Shown: in pieces, positions 22,892-37,020 of the stretch
Layout of the letters: each line of letters begins with the position of its first letter
How positions within the stretch are numbered: position 1 is the stretch's first letter
DNA from: Capsaspora owczarzaki ATCC 30864
Taxonomy: Eukaryota; Opisthokonta; Filasterea
Assembly (NCBI RefSeq): GCF_000151315.2
Contig: NW_011887292.1
Location: forward strand, 537,534 to 601,533
Direction of reading: 5' to 3'
DNA: 64,000 nucleotides
Made by a program: the position numbers and the translations under genes
The notes under the pieces: generated by a model
The model's database searches: none
What the model saw: only the letters and a program-made list of their open reading frames with translations
What the model was told of the DNA's origin: nothing

Positions 22892-24886
22892 TCAGTTGCC
22901 TGCCTGGGCCGAGCGCAGTGTAATCCTGGTAATCTCGGACGTGCTTAACAATCGCATCGGTGGACCCCAATGGCCCGTGCCAGAATTGACGTAGGCGTAC
23001 ATGGTGTGCTCAATGTCTTGTCCAAACGTGCGAGCAGATTTGGTGCCGAGCTTGGCGACCTTGTGCCCCTCGATTCCTTCCTCCACAATCTCCCCGACGA
23101 CCGTGTCGGGCGTGCCGTCCATGTCCGTGTCCGTGTCCGGCTGCGGGATGCGTCCCTTCACCTCGTACAAGCCCGCGACATAGCCCCAGTTGGCAATGTA
23201 GGTGGGGATGAAGAAGGGAGCAAACTGCCCGTTGCCGTGGCAGTGTCCATTCAGAATGAGGCCGACGCCGAGGTCGGCGGCAGGGAAGATGGACCGCGGC
23301 TGGTGCGCAATCATCACCACTTCCTTGGACGGGTTGATGCCGCGCAGTGCTTTGATCATGTCGTGGCCGTGGCTTTCGAGGCCGTACGCGCCGCTGGAAA
23401 TGTCGTCCACACCAGCAACGTACAGGTACTCGCCAGAGCCTGCCGGATCAAAGATTTGAGCGCGGTCATTGCGCAAAATGTGCACACCGGTGGAGGCGAG
23501 CTGGGCAAGCGTGTCGTCTACATCGCCATGCACGTACTCGTGGTTGCCGGTTGAATAGTACGTTCCAATCCGTGGGCGAAGACGCGTAAGTGGCAGAGTC
23601 GCGTCGCGAATCAAGGAAATGTGCGCATCGACAAGATCGCCACTAATCAAGACAATGTCCGGATCGAGGGCGTTCACACGGTCGACGACGCTGTTCAAAA
23701 ACGACTTGCCGATGGTCGGACCGAGGTGGATGTCGCTGATCTGCACCAACACGAGGCCGTCAAACACTGGCGGAAGCCGCTGGAGCGTGAGTTCGAGCTC
23801 TACCAGAATTGGCGGCTGCATGGCCGTATACAGCGAATAGCTGCTCAAGCTCAGAGCGAGCAGAACAGACACTGCGGCCTTGACACGCGCCGTGGCCACT
23901 CGCGAGCCCTCAAGCATTTTCTTGACCGTGTGTGTGGTGCCGGCAAAGCGCCGTCGTCGTCCCACAACAGAATTCAATGTCGCAGAGCCACCGCTCCGAC
24001 TCGAGCTATTAGCAGCAGCAGCGTGGGCCGAGTTTGACGCGCCGGATTCTTCGCCGCTGAGCGAGCCATTTGTCGCGGAGGCAGCCGCAGCAGCAGCCGC
24101 ATCCAGGTAGCTACCAGGGCCGTAGCTGTGGCCAAACTCGTCCGCAGCAGAGGCAGCAGCAGACTGTTTGGCCAAAGTTCCGCTCGCGTTCGAGTCGGCG
24201 GTGGTGGCTGCAGCGCCATTCAAAAGGCCTGCTGCTTGTTGGTGCCCGTTGCCCAGCAGTGGCGGAGAGATGGCAGCGCCGGGAGTGTCTGACAGGTCGA
24301 TGGCGCTCAGGTCGGACGGCGAGCGGATGTGCGTGTTGATGGGCCGGACGGCGAGCGCGACGAGGAAGACGAGGTCGGTGAGCGCGACCGACGTGAGGAG
24401 CAAGAAGAAGGTGCCGAGACACGAGTAGGCGACAAGGGTGAGCAAGCCCGGCTCCGAGTACACATGGATGCGGCCGAGCGGGAAGGACAGGACGACCAGG
24501 ACGGAGAAGACGCCGAGCAGGACGCGGGCAAAGGCAAACTTGGTGGCGGCCAAGCGGGTGTCGAGGATGAGCCGCCGCCAGATGTACCGGTTGACCAGCA
24601 GCAGGATGGCGACGATGAAGACGAGCAGCTGCACCTGGAAGGCGAACCGGCGCTGCGGCGGCGGCAGCGAGTACAGATAGAGCTCAAATGCGCCAATGCC
24701 CATCCCAATCACAATCCACTCAAACCAAGGCAGCCCCTGGCGTGTGATGCGGGTGATGCGCAGTCGCAGCTTGCGTGGCGCCGACTGGATGGCCGCAGCG
24801 GCGTCGTTCAGCAGCTGTGCGCGCGGCTGTGTCGCGACCACCGCAGCAGCAGCCGCGGCCGATGCGGAGCTTTGTGGATCGCTCAT
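22892..24886 (-). CDS. Membrane metallophosphoesterase, TMPPE-like
   Basis: A single exon of 664 residues. The N-terminal 180 residues hold about four or five hydrophobic segments (for example VQLLVFIVAILLLVNRYIW and VYSEPGLLTLVAYSCLGTFF). A Ser/Ala-rich loop and one more span (AVSVLLALSLSSYSLYTA) lead into a calcineurin-like phosphoesterase domain at about residues 370-610. All core metal motifs are present: ISDIHLG, SGDLVD, TGNHEY, IAHQPR and NGHCHGNGQ. It resembles animal TMPPE and bacterial YkuE-type membrane phosphoesterases; the substrate is unknown. It is divergent from the glycogen synthase gene. The domain call is very secure; orthology to TMPPE is probable. Confidence 0.88.
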   Translation of the reverse strand: MSDPQSSASAAAAAAVVATQPRAQLLNDAAAAIQSAPRKLRLRITRITRQGLPWFEWIVIGMGIGAFELYLYSLPPPQRRFAFQVQLLVFIVAILLLVNRYIWRRLILDTRLAATKFAFARVLLGVFSVLVVLSFPLGRIHVYSEPGLLTLVAYSCLGTFFLLLTSVALTDLVFLVALAVRPINTHIRSPSDLSAIDLSDTPGAAISPPLLGNGHQQAAGLLNGAAATTADSNASGTLAKQSAAASAADEFGHSYGPGSYLDAAAAAAASATNGSLSGEESGASNSAHAAAANSSSRSGGSATLNSVVGRRRRFAGTTHTVKKMLEGSRVATARVKAAVSVLLALSLSSYSLYTAMQPPILVELELTLQRLPPVFDGLVLVQISDIHLGPTIGKSFLNSVVDRVNALDPDIVLISGDLVDAHISLIRDATLPLTRLRPRIGTYYSTGNHEYVHGDVDDTLAQLASTGVHILRNDRAQIFDPAGSGEYLYVAGVDDISSGAYGLESHGHDMIKALRGINPSKEVVMIAHQPRSIFPAADLGVGLILNGHCHGNGQFAPFFIPTYIANWGYVAGLYEVKGRIPQPDTDTDMDGTPDTVVGEIVEEGIEGHKVAKLGTKSARTFGQDIEHTMYAYVNSGTGHWGPPMRLLSTSEITRITLRSAQAGN

Positions 24887-25082
24887 TCAGAAACAACAGA
24901 ACTGAACAACTGAACGGCTCAGACAACACACTGAAAAACAGGAATATTGTAATAATAACGAATAATAATAACAAGCATACAAAAGACAAAAGGACGCGGG
25001 TTTCATGCAACGGTGCAAAGAGTTGTCACGACCACTCAAGTCAGCAATTGAGAATCAGAACGACGCACAGAGGGATGCAGGA

Positions 25083-25142
<60 letters not shown>

Positions 25143-25486
25143 ATCGGTTTTGTTGCATTCAGAAAATGAGCCTTTCATTTATTTGCACTCGTTGTGGGGT
25201 CAGATTAAGGAGCAGCTTTGGGGCAGCAACGAGCGCGATGGTTGGGTGACTGCACGCTCAAAGCAAAGTAGATTGTCAACCCATCCCATGAGAAGGGGCT
25301 CAGCTTCACTTCCTGTTGGATTACTTGACTTTGTTTTTGTTGTTACTTCTCTACTATAATCAACTGGCTGACCCTTTTCCTCTGCCTTCCTCCGTTGGTC
25401 CGTTGAATCGCGTTTGGGGTTGAAATCCAAATCAATGGAAATCCCAGTCAACTTTTTTTTTTTTTTTTTTTTGGATTTGTTGAATC
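24887..25486. other. Divergent promoter region with (GT)n microsatellite
   Basis: About 600 bp between the phosphoesterase and glycogen synthase start codons. It contains a (GT)n array (25084-25139) and a T tract (25452-25472) immediately upstream of the glycogen synthase ATG. No gene is visible. Confidence 0.6.
25084..25139 (+). repeat. (GT)n microsatellite, about 28 units
   Basis: A pure GT dinucleotide array inside the divergent promoter region. Long alternating purine-pyrimidine tracts can adopt Z-DNA, but a role here is only a possibility. Confidence 0.95.
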
Positions 25487-28400
25487 ATGTCCATCTCGGC
25501 GTCTGATGCGTCGACCACCAGCTCGCGTCCCAAGCCATACGTGTTTGAGATTGCATGGGAGGTCGCCAACAAGGGTGAGTCAGGATTTTTTGTGGCGATC
25601 GGAGGCGGGAGAAAAGGGGCAAACAGGGACTGGGAGTGAATCGCAAGCAGCACACGAGACAGAGAGACAAGCGTGCATGTACGAGTGGAGTGAGTGAGTT
25701 GGCGCAAAGAACGCAACAGGCGAGCATGCATGGCGAGTGAGTGAGCGGGGTTGTGAGCAAAGAGCGAGAATCACAGGTTGGTTGGGACAAGGCGATGATC
25801 TCTCTCTCACTCACTCTCTCACTCACTCTCACTCACTCACTCCCACTCTCTCTTTCACTCGAGCATTGCACTGACGAGCGAAACGACCTTCCGTGCGTTC
25901 CCAGAGTGCTTTTGTGCCTGGATTGAGCCATCATCGACGAAAACAACAGCAGATAGCAGTTTTATTGGGGTTGTTTTTAAAAGTGTGATTTTTCGAAAGT
26001 GATGATGACGACGACGACGAGTGCGATTCACAATCATCATCATCAACATCATCAACAGTATCAGTGATTCAATTGCCTCAATCTCATCCGAATCGCACAG
26101 CAGCGCGGAACCGAACAAAAAAAAAAAAAAAACAAAAAAAAAAAAAAAAGACGCGCGCACATCTAATCTCGAGCACGCACAGCTTCGTTGATCGACCATC
26201 GACTCTGCGTCTCGCCTTGTTGCATCAATGTTGTGCAGTCGTCATCCGATTATGATCCAGAGAGAAAGAGAGAGGAAAGAGAGTCGATGGCGCCCAATCT
26301 GCCAAATCTGCCAAATCTGCCAAAATTTTGTCGCTCACTTTGATCATATTGATCACAGTTGGAGGCATCTACACAGTCATCAAGACCAAGGCCGCCATCA
26401 CGTCCAAGGAGCTGGGCGAGAATTTCTGCCTGATGGGCCCGTACAACACGGGATCGGCACGCACCGAAGTCGAATTCGTTCAGCCGGAGGCTGGAGTCTT
26501 CCGACGCACTCTGGATGCAATGCGTGCCCAAGGCGCCGTTGTCCACTATGGTCGCTGGCTGATTGACGGTTATCCCAAGGTACGGCGATGGCACTCAAAA
26601 ACGATCCACACGCGCAATCAATGCTCACTTTTTTCCCCTCCCCCTCTCCTTTTTGATGTTGTTGTTTCCGTTGCTCGTCAGGTGCTGATGTTTGACATTG
26701 CTGCCTCGGCGCACCGTCTGGCCGAGTGGAAGGCCGACCTCTGGGAAACGACGAGGATTGGCACGCCTGCGGACGACCGCGAGACCAACGATGCCGTTCT
26801 GTTTGGTTACTTGGTCTCGTGGTTCCTTGGCGAGGTGCGTGCAGATGGACCGACACTTGGAGTCCCGTGCCGTTGTGCCTGCTTGCTTGATGCTAAGCCT
26901 GCATTCCTTTTTTTGTTCTGTTTTGGCTCTCTCCCCCCCCAAACGTAGTTCCGCAACCAGCTCGACGAAAGTGCAACCGTTTTGGCCCATTTCCATGAAT
27001 GGCTCGTGGGCGTGGCTCTGGTGCTGCTGCGTGTTCGTCAGGTACGTATCGTGTTGAACCAGCAGCGTTTGTCAACGGGCGCAACTCGCGTTTCCATCGA
27101 GCTCTCAATGCCAATTCTTCGCCATGTAGATTCGTGTCGCTACCGTCTTCACCACGCATGCCACACTTCTCGGGCGCTATCTCTGCGCTGGAAATGTCGA
27201 CTTTTACAACAACCTGTCCAAGTTTGATGTTGACGCCGAGGCAGGACAGCGTGGCATCTACCACCGCTACTGCATCGAGCGCGCGGCCGCCCACAGCGCA
27301 CACGTCTTTACCACCGTCTCCCAGATCACTGGCGATGAAGCAGAGTTCCTGCTCAAGCGTCGCCCCGACATAATACTTCCCAACGGCCTGAACGTGGTCA
27401 AGTTCAGGTTCGCAGTTGCTCAGATTGAACAGAAAAAAAAGATCTGCAGCTCGCAAAATTGACTTGTTTTTTTTTTTCATTTGGTCTTTGCTTTTGCCCA
27501 GCGCCTTGCACGAATTCCAAAACCTTCACGCTCAACACAAGGAGAAGATCAACGCCTTTGTGCGTGGTCATTTTTACGGGTACGACGCAGTGTTATGTTG
27601 TGAAACTCCCCGCAACAGCGAGTGCTTTTGGCGCTCATGCCGTTATTTGTTTCTTGACGTTTTGTCACACCGCAGCCACTATGACTTTGATCTGGACAAC
27701 ACGCTGTACTTTTTCATCGCCGGCCGCTACGAGTACTCGAACAAGGGCGCGGATGTGTTCATTGAATCGCTTGCACGCCTCAACCACCGCCTCAAGGCTG
27801 CTGGAAGCAAGATGACGGTCGTTGCGTTCCTGATCATGCCGGCACCGACCAACAACTTTAACGTTGAAGCGCTGCGTGGCCAAGCCGTCACCAAGCAACT
27901 TAGCGACTCTGTCGCCGACATTCAGAAGGCTGTCGGCAAGAGGATTTTCGAAGCCGCCTTGCGGTACGTGGTTTTTGGTGTTGCTCTCCCCTCTTTGAAA
28001 GCTCGAAATCTCATCCCCCCCCTTCAACTCAATGCTTGTCATGCTTCCTCTGTTCAGTGGTACCATGCCTGACGGCAAGTTGCTCTTGTCCGAGCAAGAC
28101 ATTGTGCAGCTGAAGCGCTGCATGTTTGCGTTGCAAAACCCTCGCCTGCCTCCCGTCGTCACGCACAACATGGTGGACGATGGCAAAGATCCGATTCTCA
28201 ACCACATTCGACGAGTGCGTCTCTTCAACGACGACAGCGGTAAGTTTGTCGCCCGTTGCAAGGCAGAAAGAAGAAAAACAAAAACAAAAAAGCCATCACA
28301 TGCTAAAATCCCGGTTGCACCATTTCACCCCCACACACCCCCTCCCTCAGACCGCGTCAAGGTCATCTTCCACCCCGAGTTCCTCAGCTCCACAAACCCG

Positions 28401-28973
28401 CTCATTCCTATGGACTACGAGGACTTTGTTCGCGGATGCCATCTGGGTGTCTTCCCATCGTACTACGAGCCGTGGGGCTACACCCCAGCGGAGTGCACCG
28501 TGCTCGGCATTCCATCGGTGACGTCCAACCTGAGTGGCTTTGGCTCGTTTGTGCACGAGCATGTGGAAGACCCGCACTCGTACGGCCTGTACATTGTCGA
28601 CCGTCGCTTCAAGTCGGCGAACGAATCCATCGACCAGCTCGCAGGAATCATGTTTGACTTTTGCCAATTCTCACGTCGTCAGCGCATCAACCTGCGCAAC
28701 CGCTGCGAGCGTCTGTCAGAGTTGCTGGATTGGAAGCGACTCGGACTGTACTACAAGAAGGCTCGCGTTCTTGCCTTGAAGCGCACCTACCCCGAAGTGT
28801 ACGGCATGACGGCGCACCACGACGACGGCACGGACGAAGAGGACGAGGAAGTCGCGCTGTTCAAGGTGCCGCGCGCCTCCGCCCCTGCTTCGCCGCGCTT
28901 CCCTGTTCTCCACCTCAACGACGAGGACGAAGATGATGCAGATGCGCTCAATCCCGAGGCCTTCCAAGTGTAA
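25487..28973 (+). CDS. Glycogen synthase, GT3 family
   Basis: Nine exons join in frame to about 667 residues: 25487-25574, 26359-26579, 26682-26834, 26949-27041, 27130-27407, 27502-27579, 27676-27963, 28058-28239, 28351-28973. It transfers glucose from UDP-glucose to glycogen in the cytosol. Family features are the N-terminal [21 protein letters not shown] (UDP-glucose loop), [62 protein letters not shown], and the C-lobe [20 protein letters not shown], which contains the catalytic glutamate. The Arg cluster ([20 protein letters not shown]) matches the glucose-6-phosphate sensor of animal and fungal enzymes. The C-tail is acidic with few Ser sites. The first intron (25575-26358) is long and contains CT and CACT repeats near 25800-25860. 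Very confident. Confidence 0.95.
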
Positions 28974-29245
28974 CTTCTTGGTTCCGTGCAAGGGTGTTGT
29001 TTCTTTTCATTGTGTGGTGGTGGTTTGGTCTTTTACTTCTTCTTTTTTTGGCGTGTTGTGGTTTGTTCGTTGTTCGCAATGAGAAAAAAGAACAAAGCAT
29101 CAAAAATTCCGACCATGAGTGAGTGGTGTGTATGCCCTAACCATTTAATCTTCAACAACAACAAACATAAAACAACATCGATCACAACGACAATATCAAA
29201 ACTGCACACTCTACAGTAGCAACCAAAACAGACGCTTCGGCGCGG

Positions 29246-30391
29246 TTACTGCCGCAAAGGTGACCGCGCGGGATCTGCTCCGTCAACTGGCGTTGCAGAA
29301 GAGGACGGACTGCGGGCAGGAACGAAGGGCTGCGCGTGCGGGGACAGGGTTGAAACCGGAGGGCTGGGTGCCTGGTACGGTGGCGCATCGTCGCGCTCGA
29401 CCGGCGCCTCTTGCCCTTCATGAGAAAATTCCGCCCAGTGCTGGGGATTCTTCCTGTAGCAGTTTGGGGCGAACGAGCACGGCTTGCGGCCGTCGGCGCT
29501 CCAGTTAATCCAGCCGTGCTGGCCAATGATGCGATTAAAGTGCTTGCGAGCATCGTCCTCCGAGTACCCCGTGCGCGGCTGGGGCCCAAACATGGCGTCG
29601 AAATCGATGCGGCCCGGACCAACGCCCGCTGCCGGGTTGTCCGAGACGAGATTGATGATGACCATCCAGAGGAGCGACTCCATGACGTAGCGGGACTTGT
29701 AGCCCGCGGCCGTGTGCGTGTTGACGAGGACCTCGAGGCAGACCGACCCGCCGACCGAGACGTGGCCCGTGTGCCACTTGAATCGCGGCGACACCACCCG
29801 GAAGAAGGGCGGCTCGGTCGGGTACTGCGCGGGGAAGTTGACCTGCAAGTGGATGTGGTCTTGGCCGTTGCGCTTGATCAGCTCGTCCAGGTCTGCCGCC
29901 AGCCCGGAGTCCTGCGGCAGGTTTTTCTTGTACAGCTTGATATTCCAGATGTCGAGCGCGTCTGTCGTGCATTATATTCAGAGAAGAGAAGAGAGGGTTA
30001 GCAAATAGAGTAGGCGAGCTGAGGAACATGACACAGCTAAAGATTTGCTTTTGCAAGCCAAGTCGCAACGCGCTTGCTCGTTCCACTCCTGAGCTTTCCT
30101 CCACACTCCACTCCACTCCACTCCATAGCATCTGGGGGGAATGAGTACGTGTACGTGTCGTGGCTTGAACTCACCTCCAGTGTCACCGCCGAGGTCAATG
30201 TCGTACTCGCCGCTCTTTACGAGGCTTCGGAGTTCGAGCTGCAGCCGCTTTGTTCGTTGAAGCTCGTTGCCAATCTCAGTCGACTGCGCCTGCTGCTGCT
30301 GTTGCTGCTGCTGCTGCATTGTTGAAAATAAAGACTGGAGACTGAGTTTGAAACCATCCATTGAATTCACTCTTGAAATATCGTTCTTCAT
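29246..30391 (-). CDS. UBE2Q-like E2 fused to a PBZ zinc finger
   Basis: Two exons (30175-30391 and 29246-29961) join in frame to about 310 residues. The UBC domain covers about residues 70-200: KLYKKNLPQDS, VNFPAQYPTEPPFFRVVSPRF, HTGHVSVGGSVCLEVL (presumed active-site Cys147) and YVMESLLWMVIINLV, most like the UBE2Q branch. Residues 231-253 form a poly(ADP-ribose)-binding zinc finger: CSFAPNCYRKNPQHWAEFSH, with Cys234, Cys240, His246 and His253 in the PBZ spacing and the CYRKNP core seen in APLF/CHFR. The tail is Pro/Ser-rich. The N-terminus has a short poly-Gln run (MQQQQ). An E2 with its own PAR reader suggests ubiquitin transfer at PARylated sites; this is inference. The start is taken as the furthest upstream ATG in frame; ATGs at 30357 or 30319 are alternatives. 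Confidence 0.85.
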
Positions 30392-30448
30392 AGAGTGGAC
30401 AACACAGCTGTGTGTGCGTGTGTGTGCAGAGTTGCTGAGAAACAAAGC
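30392..30448. promoter_or_regulatory. 57-bp gap between divergent start codons
   Basis: The E2-PBZ and BTBD10-like ATGs point away from each other with only 57 bp between them. The gap is GT-rich (tgtgtgcgtgtgtgtgcaga). Either the two transcripts overlap at their 5' ends with transcription starting inside each other's coding region, or the start choices are too far upstream by one ATG. No TATA box is visible. Confidence 0.5.
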
Positions 30449-32728
<2,280 letters not shown>

Positions 32729-33002
32729 AGCCCCAGCCCGCAGCCATTGGTTTTTTTTTGTGTGTTTTCTTGCTCGATATATTTACGCATGTTATTGTCT
32801 ACTTTGCTTTGTGTACATTGCTGTATGACTACTGTACAAACAATCCCCTTCTTAACTTTTTCACAAAGCGTCCGAATCGGACTCATTTTCCCTGACGATA
32901 TGAAAGTTCTTTTCAATCAAACTCCTACAGTACTTCGATTCAACCGCCTCCGAATCCCGGACATTCAGTCTCAGTTTTCTCATTCTTTGGGTTTCCTCAA
33001 TC

Positions 33003-35743
33003 ATGAATTCCAGACTGGCTCGACGCATGGCGGTTTTCGCTGTCGTGGCTGTTGTGGCAGTTCTCGGCATTGCTCGCATGCGAGACGGTACGGCACTTTG
33101 TTGCGTTTGCACATTGGCTTGACTGCTCGTCATTAACGCGAGAGCGCTGCGTGGTCGTGTGTCTGGGTGGCGTTCTGCGTTTTGGTGGCATCGGCGTTTG
33201 TGGGTTCGGCAGCTAAATCGAACATTGTCCAAAAAAAAAAAAAAAAAAATCCAAAACGGCTGGTGTTGCGGTTCTCCTGCCCTCCCTCCTCGCCGCTGGG
33301 CGCCGCTCCGTCACCCAAGGCCCATCAGAGCTGCACCTCCTCATCATCGAGAGGTGGGGGTTGACGAGGGCGGCTTGCATTAGAAACCGGGGGATATGCC
33401 ATCGGCCGATCGAAAAACTGACAACCTGTCAAATTCATCACACTCAGTTGGTTCCACCATTTTTTATATTATTTTTTTTCTTTCCACGGCTTGGCTGAAG
33501 CGATGCGTCTCCGTGTACCCCTTGCAACGTAGTCAACGCTGGTCGTCTTCTTTGAGTGGGGGGAGGGTGTGGATCTCGGTTGGCGGAGGACGCTGAGCGC
33601 GCACCCAGACTGACCCCATGCCGTCAAACCGTTTTCGAGATGGGCGGGCTGGATTCCGATTTCCGTCGTTTTTTATTTTGAGTCTTGGTCATTTTGTTTT
33701 CTCAATCTGCTGTTGATTGAATCGCACCTGGAGAGCGAGAGAGAGATTGTGTGAGAGAGATTGAGATTGTGTGAGAGAGGTTGTTTGCCTCTTTGAAACT
33801 GTCAAGCAGCAAAGAACGGACGCTTCTTTGTCAACCCTTTTTTTTTGTAATTTCTATTTGCCAACCCCGCCTCCCCTGCCTTGACAACTCAAACCATGCA
33901 CCAAAAAACTTCCACATCCGCTTGCTGCTTGCAGAAGCCATGGCCGAGCGAAACAAGGTGCCGCCGTTCTTGACACGGAGCGCGGAATCCGCGAGCGACG
34001 AGCAGGCGCTTCGACAACTCCAGCTGGCCCAGGCTGAGGCCGTCCGACGCCAGGCTGCCTTCGACCAGACTGCGGACAGGCAGGACAGTCAGCTGCAAGA
34101 GCTCAGGCAGCGGCATGCACAGGAGCTGGCTGCACTGCAGACGCGCAACGACGCTGCCAGCATGCTCCTCAACAGCATCCAGACGGCGACCACGTACTTT
34201 GCCTCGGCCAAGCAGCGCCGCGACAGCACGGGCTCGCAGCAGTCTCCTCCTCCGGCTGGCGATGCTGCTGCTCAATGGGACGGCGCCACCCTGGTGCGGG
34301 AAATCCGCAACGCCGCCATGTCGCCCCGCGCCGCCACCTGCGAGACCATCCACATTGTGGTTGTGTGCGCTGGCTTCCGGTCGGTGCGCATGATGGTCCC
34401 GCTGCTCAAGTCCATTCTGTTCTACCGCACCAACCCCTTGCACCTCCACTTTGTCGTCGACGAGGCGTCGCGCGAGCCGATCGGCACCTTGATTGAGACG
34501 TGGAACTTGAGCCGCGTCGAGCTGTCGCTGTACGACCTGGCGCCGTTCGAGAGCAAGGTGGCGTCCATCCCGACCGTGCACTACTCGGGCAAGTTTGGCC
34601 TCATCAAGCTGGTCTTGGCCAACATTCTGCCAGAGTCGGTCACGCATGTGCTCAGCCTCGATACGGACTTGCTCTTCATGCGGGACGTGGCACACCTGTG
34701 GGGCCACTTTTCAGAGTTCACCGAGGACCAAATGTTTGGCCTGGTGGAAAACCAGTCAGAGTGGTACATTGAGCAGGAGGCGCGCAGCAGCAAGACCACC
34801 TCTGCCTCCAAGCTGTTGCCGAGCCTGCCGTGGCCCGCGCTGAGCCACGGTTTCAACACTGGCGTCATGCTTCTCCGCCTTGACCGCCTTCGCCTTCGTG
34901 CATGGGACGAGACTTGGCTGAGCGTGGCCATGAAGGAGTTGGCTCTCCGACCCGCTGGCAAGCAGACCACACAGCTCGCCGACCAGGACGTTATCAACGC
35001 GGTGGCTCTCACCCAGTCTTCGATCGTGTACCGCCTCCCGTGCACATGGAACCTCCAGCTGAGCGACAACTCGTTGGCGGCTCCTTGCGTGATTGCAGCG
35101 TTGAACGGCCACGACAGCGTCAAAAACTGGCAGGTTTCCACGTTTGCCCCCGAGGGCAACCCCAGCGACCCCAAGACGGTCATCTCCAAGCTCAAGAACG
35201 CGCCGGAAGCCGTCGGCATTGTCCACTTCAACTCACCCCGCAAGATGAAGGTGCAAAACGCCTTCACCGAGTACTACCGCCATCTCCACGCCACCTTTTC
35301 GCAGCTGGACGGCTCGACGCTCCGCCGCGAGCTCATCTCGTGTCGCCCCGAACTTCTCGACCCCGCAACGAGCTCGCACGCCATGCATTCAGAGGCCGAG
35401 GTCGAAAGCGACGATCCGTGCATCGAGTACCGTCTTGCAGCCAGCACCAAGCCGCGCACACACGTTTACTACTTTGACTACATTCCTCCCACAGCCAAGG
35501 AGACGGGCCAGGAGGTGACGTGGATTTCCCAAATGTCGTGGGATCGTCTGGGCATGCTCGAGCAGATTGCAGAGCGATGGAGCGGTCCGCTGTCGATTTC
35601 TCTCTACCTCAATGACTATGACGTTGATGATCTTGTTGACCATTTCGAGACCTCTGATATTCTCCGCACACGCAAGAACATTGCGTTGCATCTCGTGTTC
35701 AAGGAAGGAGTAAGTGGGAGGTTTTTTTGATTCAATTTTTTTT

Positions 35744-35782
<39 letters not shown>

Positions 35783-36802
35783 TGTTTTGTGTTGCCTTGG
35801 TTTGGTGTTTCACTGACTGCCAAATGCAATTCTGCGTACAGACCCTCTTCCCTGTCAACTACTTGCGAAATGTGGCGCTGGACCATGCCACCACCCCGTA
35901 TGTGTTCTTGGCCGACATCGACTTTTTGCCAAGCGCGCAGATGGCAACCTATTTGGCGTAAGTTGCCCCTTTCATCCCCACGCGCACCATGAACAACACG
36001 GCGATCTATAACGCGACCTTGCTCACCTCGCATTCATCTGTTTTTGCTTTGAACGCTGTGGCTTCTTCTTCTTCTTCTTCTTCTTCGGACCAGCTCCATG
36101 GCTGCAAGCCTCGACTTGGACAACAAGAACCTCCCGAAAGCTTTGGTTGTGCCAGCCTTCGAAACCTTCCACTACAAGTTTGCCTTCCCTGCCAACAAGA
36201 ACAAGCTGAACTCGATGCTCGACGCCGAGTCGATTGTTTCCTTCCGCGCCAACGAGTGGCCGCGAGGGCACTCGCCGACCGATTTCAACAAGTTCCGACT
36301 GGCCACGGCGCCCTATGTTATTCAATGGCAAGAAGACTTTGAGCCGTACATTCTCGTTCGTCGAGATGTGCCCCGGTATGTGCACGCCGTTGTGTGGTTA
36401 TTTTTTTTTTTTTTTGTCGTCTGTGTGTCTTGCCCTGCGCTCATTTTTGACGAGATAACGTGCTGTTTGATTGCGACTCCTCCACAGATACGACCCTCGC
36501 TTCCTGGGCTTTGGCTGGAACAAGGTCTCGCACATTTACGAGTTGATGAAGCGCGGCTACCAGTTCATTGTGGTGCCCGACGCCTTCTTGATTCACTTGC
36601 CACACAGCCCTTCGCCCGACATTCGCAAGTACCGCCGCGACGCCACATATCGGGTAAGGCCCACGATTTCAGAAGCTGGCTGCAGTGCTGGTCGGAAGCA
36701 AGCGCTCACTTGTTTGTCTTCTTGACGCTTTGATGCTTTGACTGTATTGTACAGACATGTCTTGCCAGGCTGAAGGAAGAATTCCAGCAACAATTCTCAT
36801 AG
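33003..36802 (+). CDS. LARGE-type bifunctional glycosyltransferase (GT8+GT49)
   Basis: Six exons close in frame (33003-33087, 33935-35709, 35842-35957, 36094-36375, 36488-36653, 36755-36802) to about 823 residues (human LARGE1 756). The first exon is a signal anchor ([16 protein letters not shown]), followed by a coiled stem ([15 protein letters not shown]). The GT8 domain has [28 protein letters not shown], the DxD motif in [30 protein letters not shown] and [10 protein letters not shown]. The GT49 domain has FLADIDFLP (second DxD), [36 protein letters not shown] and [12 protein letters not shown]. In animals LARGE adds alternating xylose and glucuronate to dystroglycan in the Golgi. Both catalytic modules look intact. 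The link of exon 1 across an 847-nt intron is supported by phase and by the need for an anchor, but is inferred. Confidence 0.93.
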
Positions 36803-37020
36803 TTGACACGTTTTAAGATTTGTGTATTGTTTTCTTTTGTATGATACGCTCAAGTTGGAGCATTATTAAATTCTTCTTGGTTGACGTAGTGTATTGCTCC
36901 TACTACCTATCGCAGCCGCGCAGTATACTGTACCTCGGTGTGGGCGCGGAGAGGGGCAGTCGTTGTTTCTCTCGCTCTGCGTTGACGCGTTCTGAGTTGG
37001 TTTGCCTTTGACTTGCAAGA

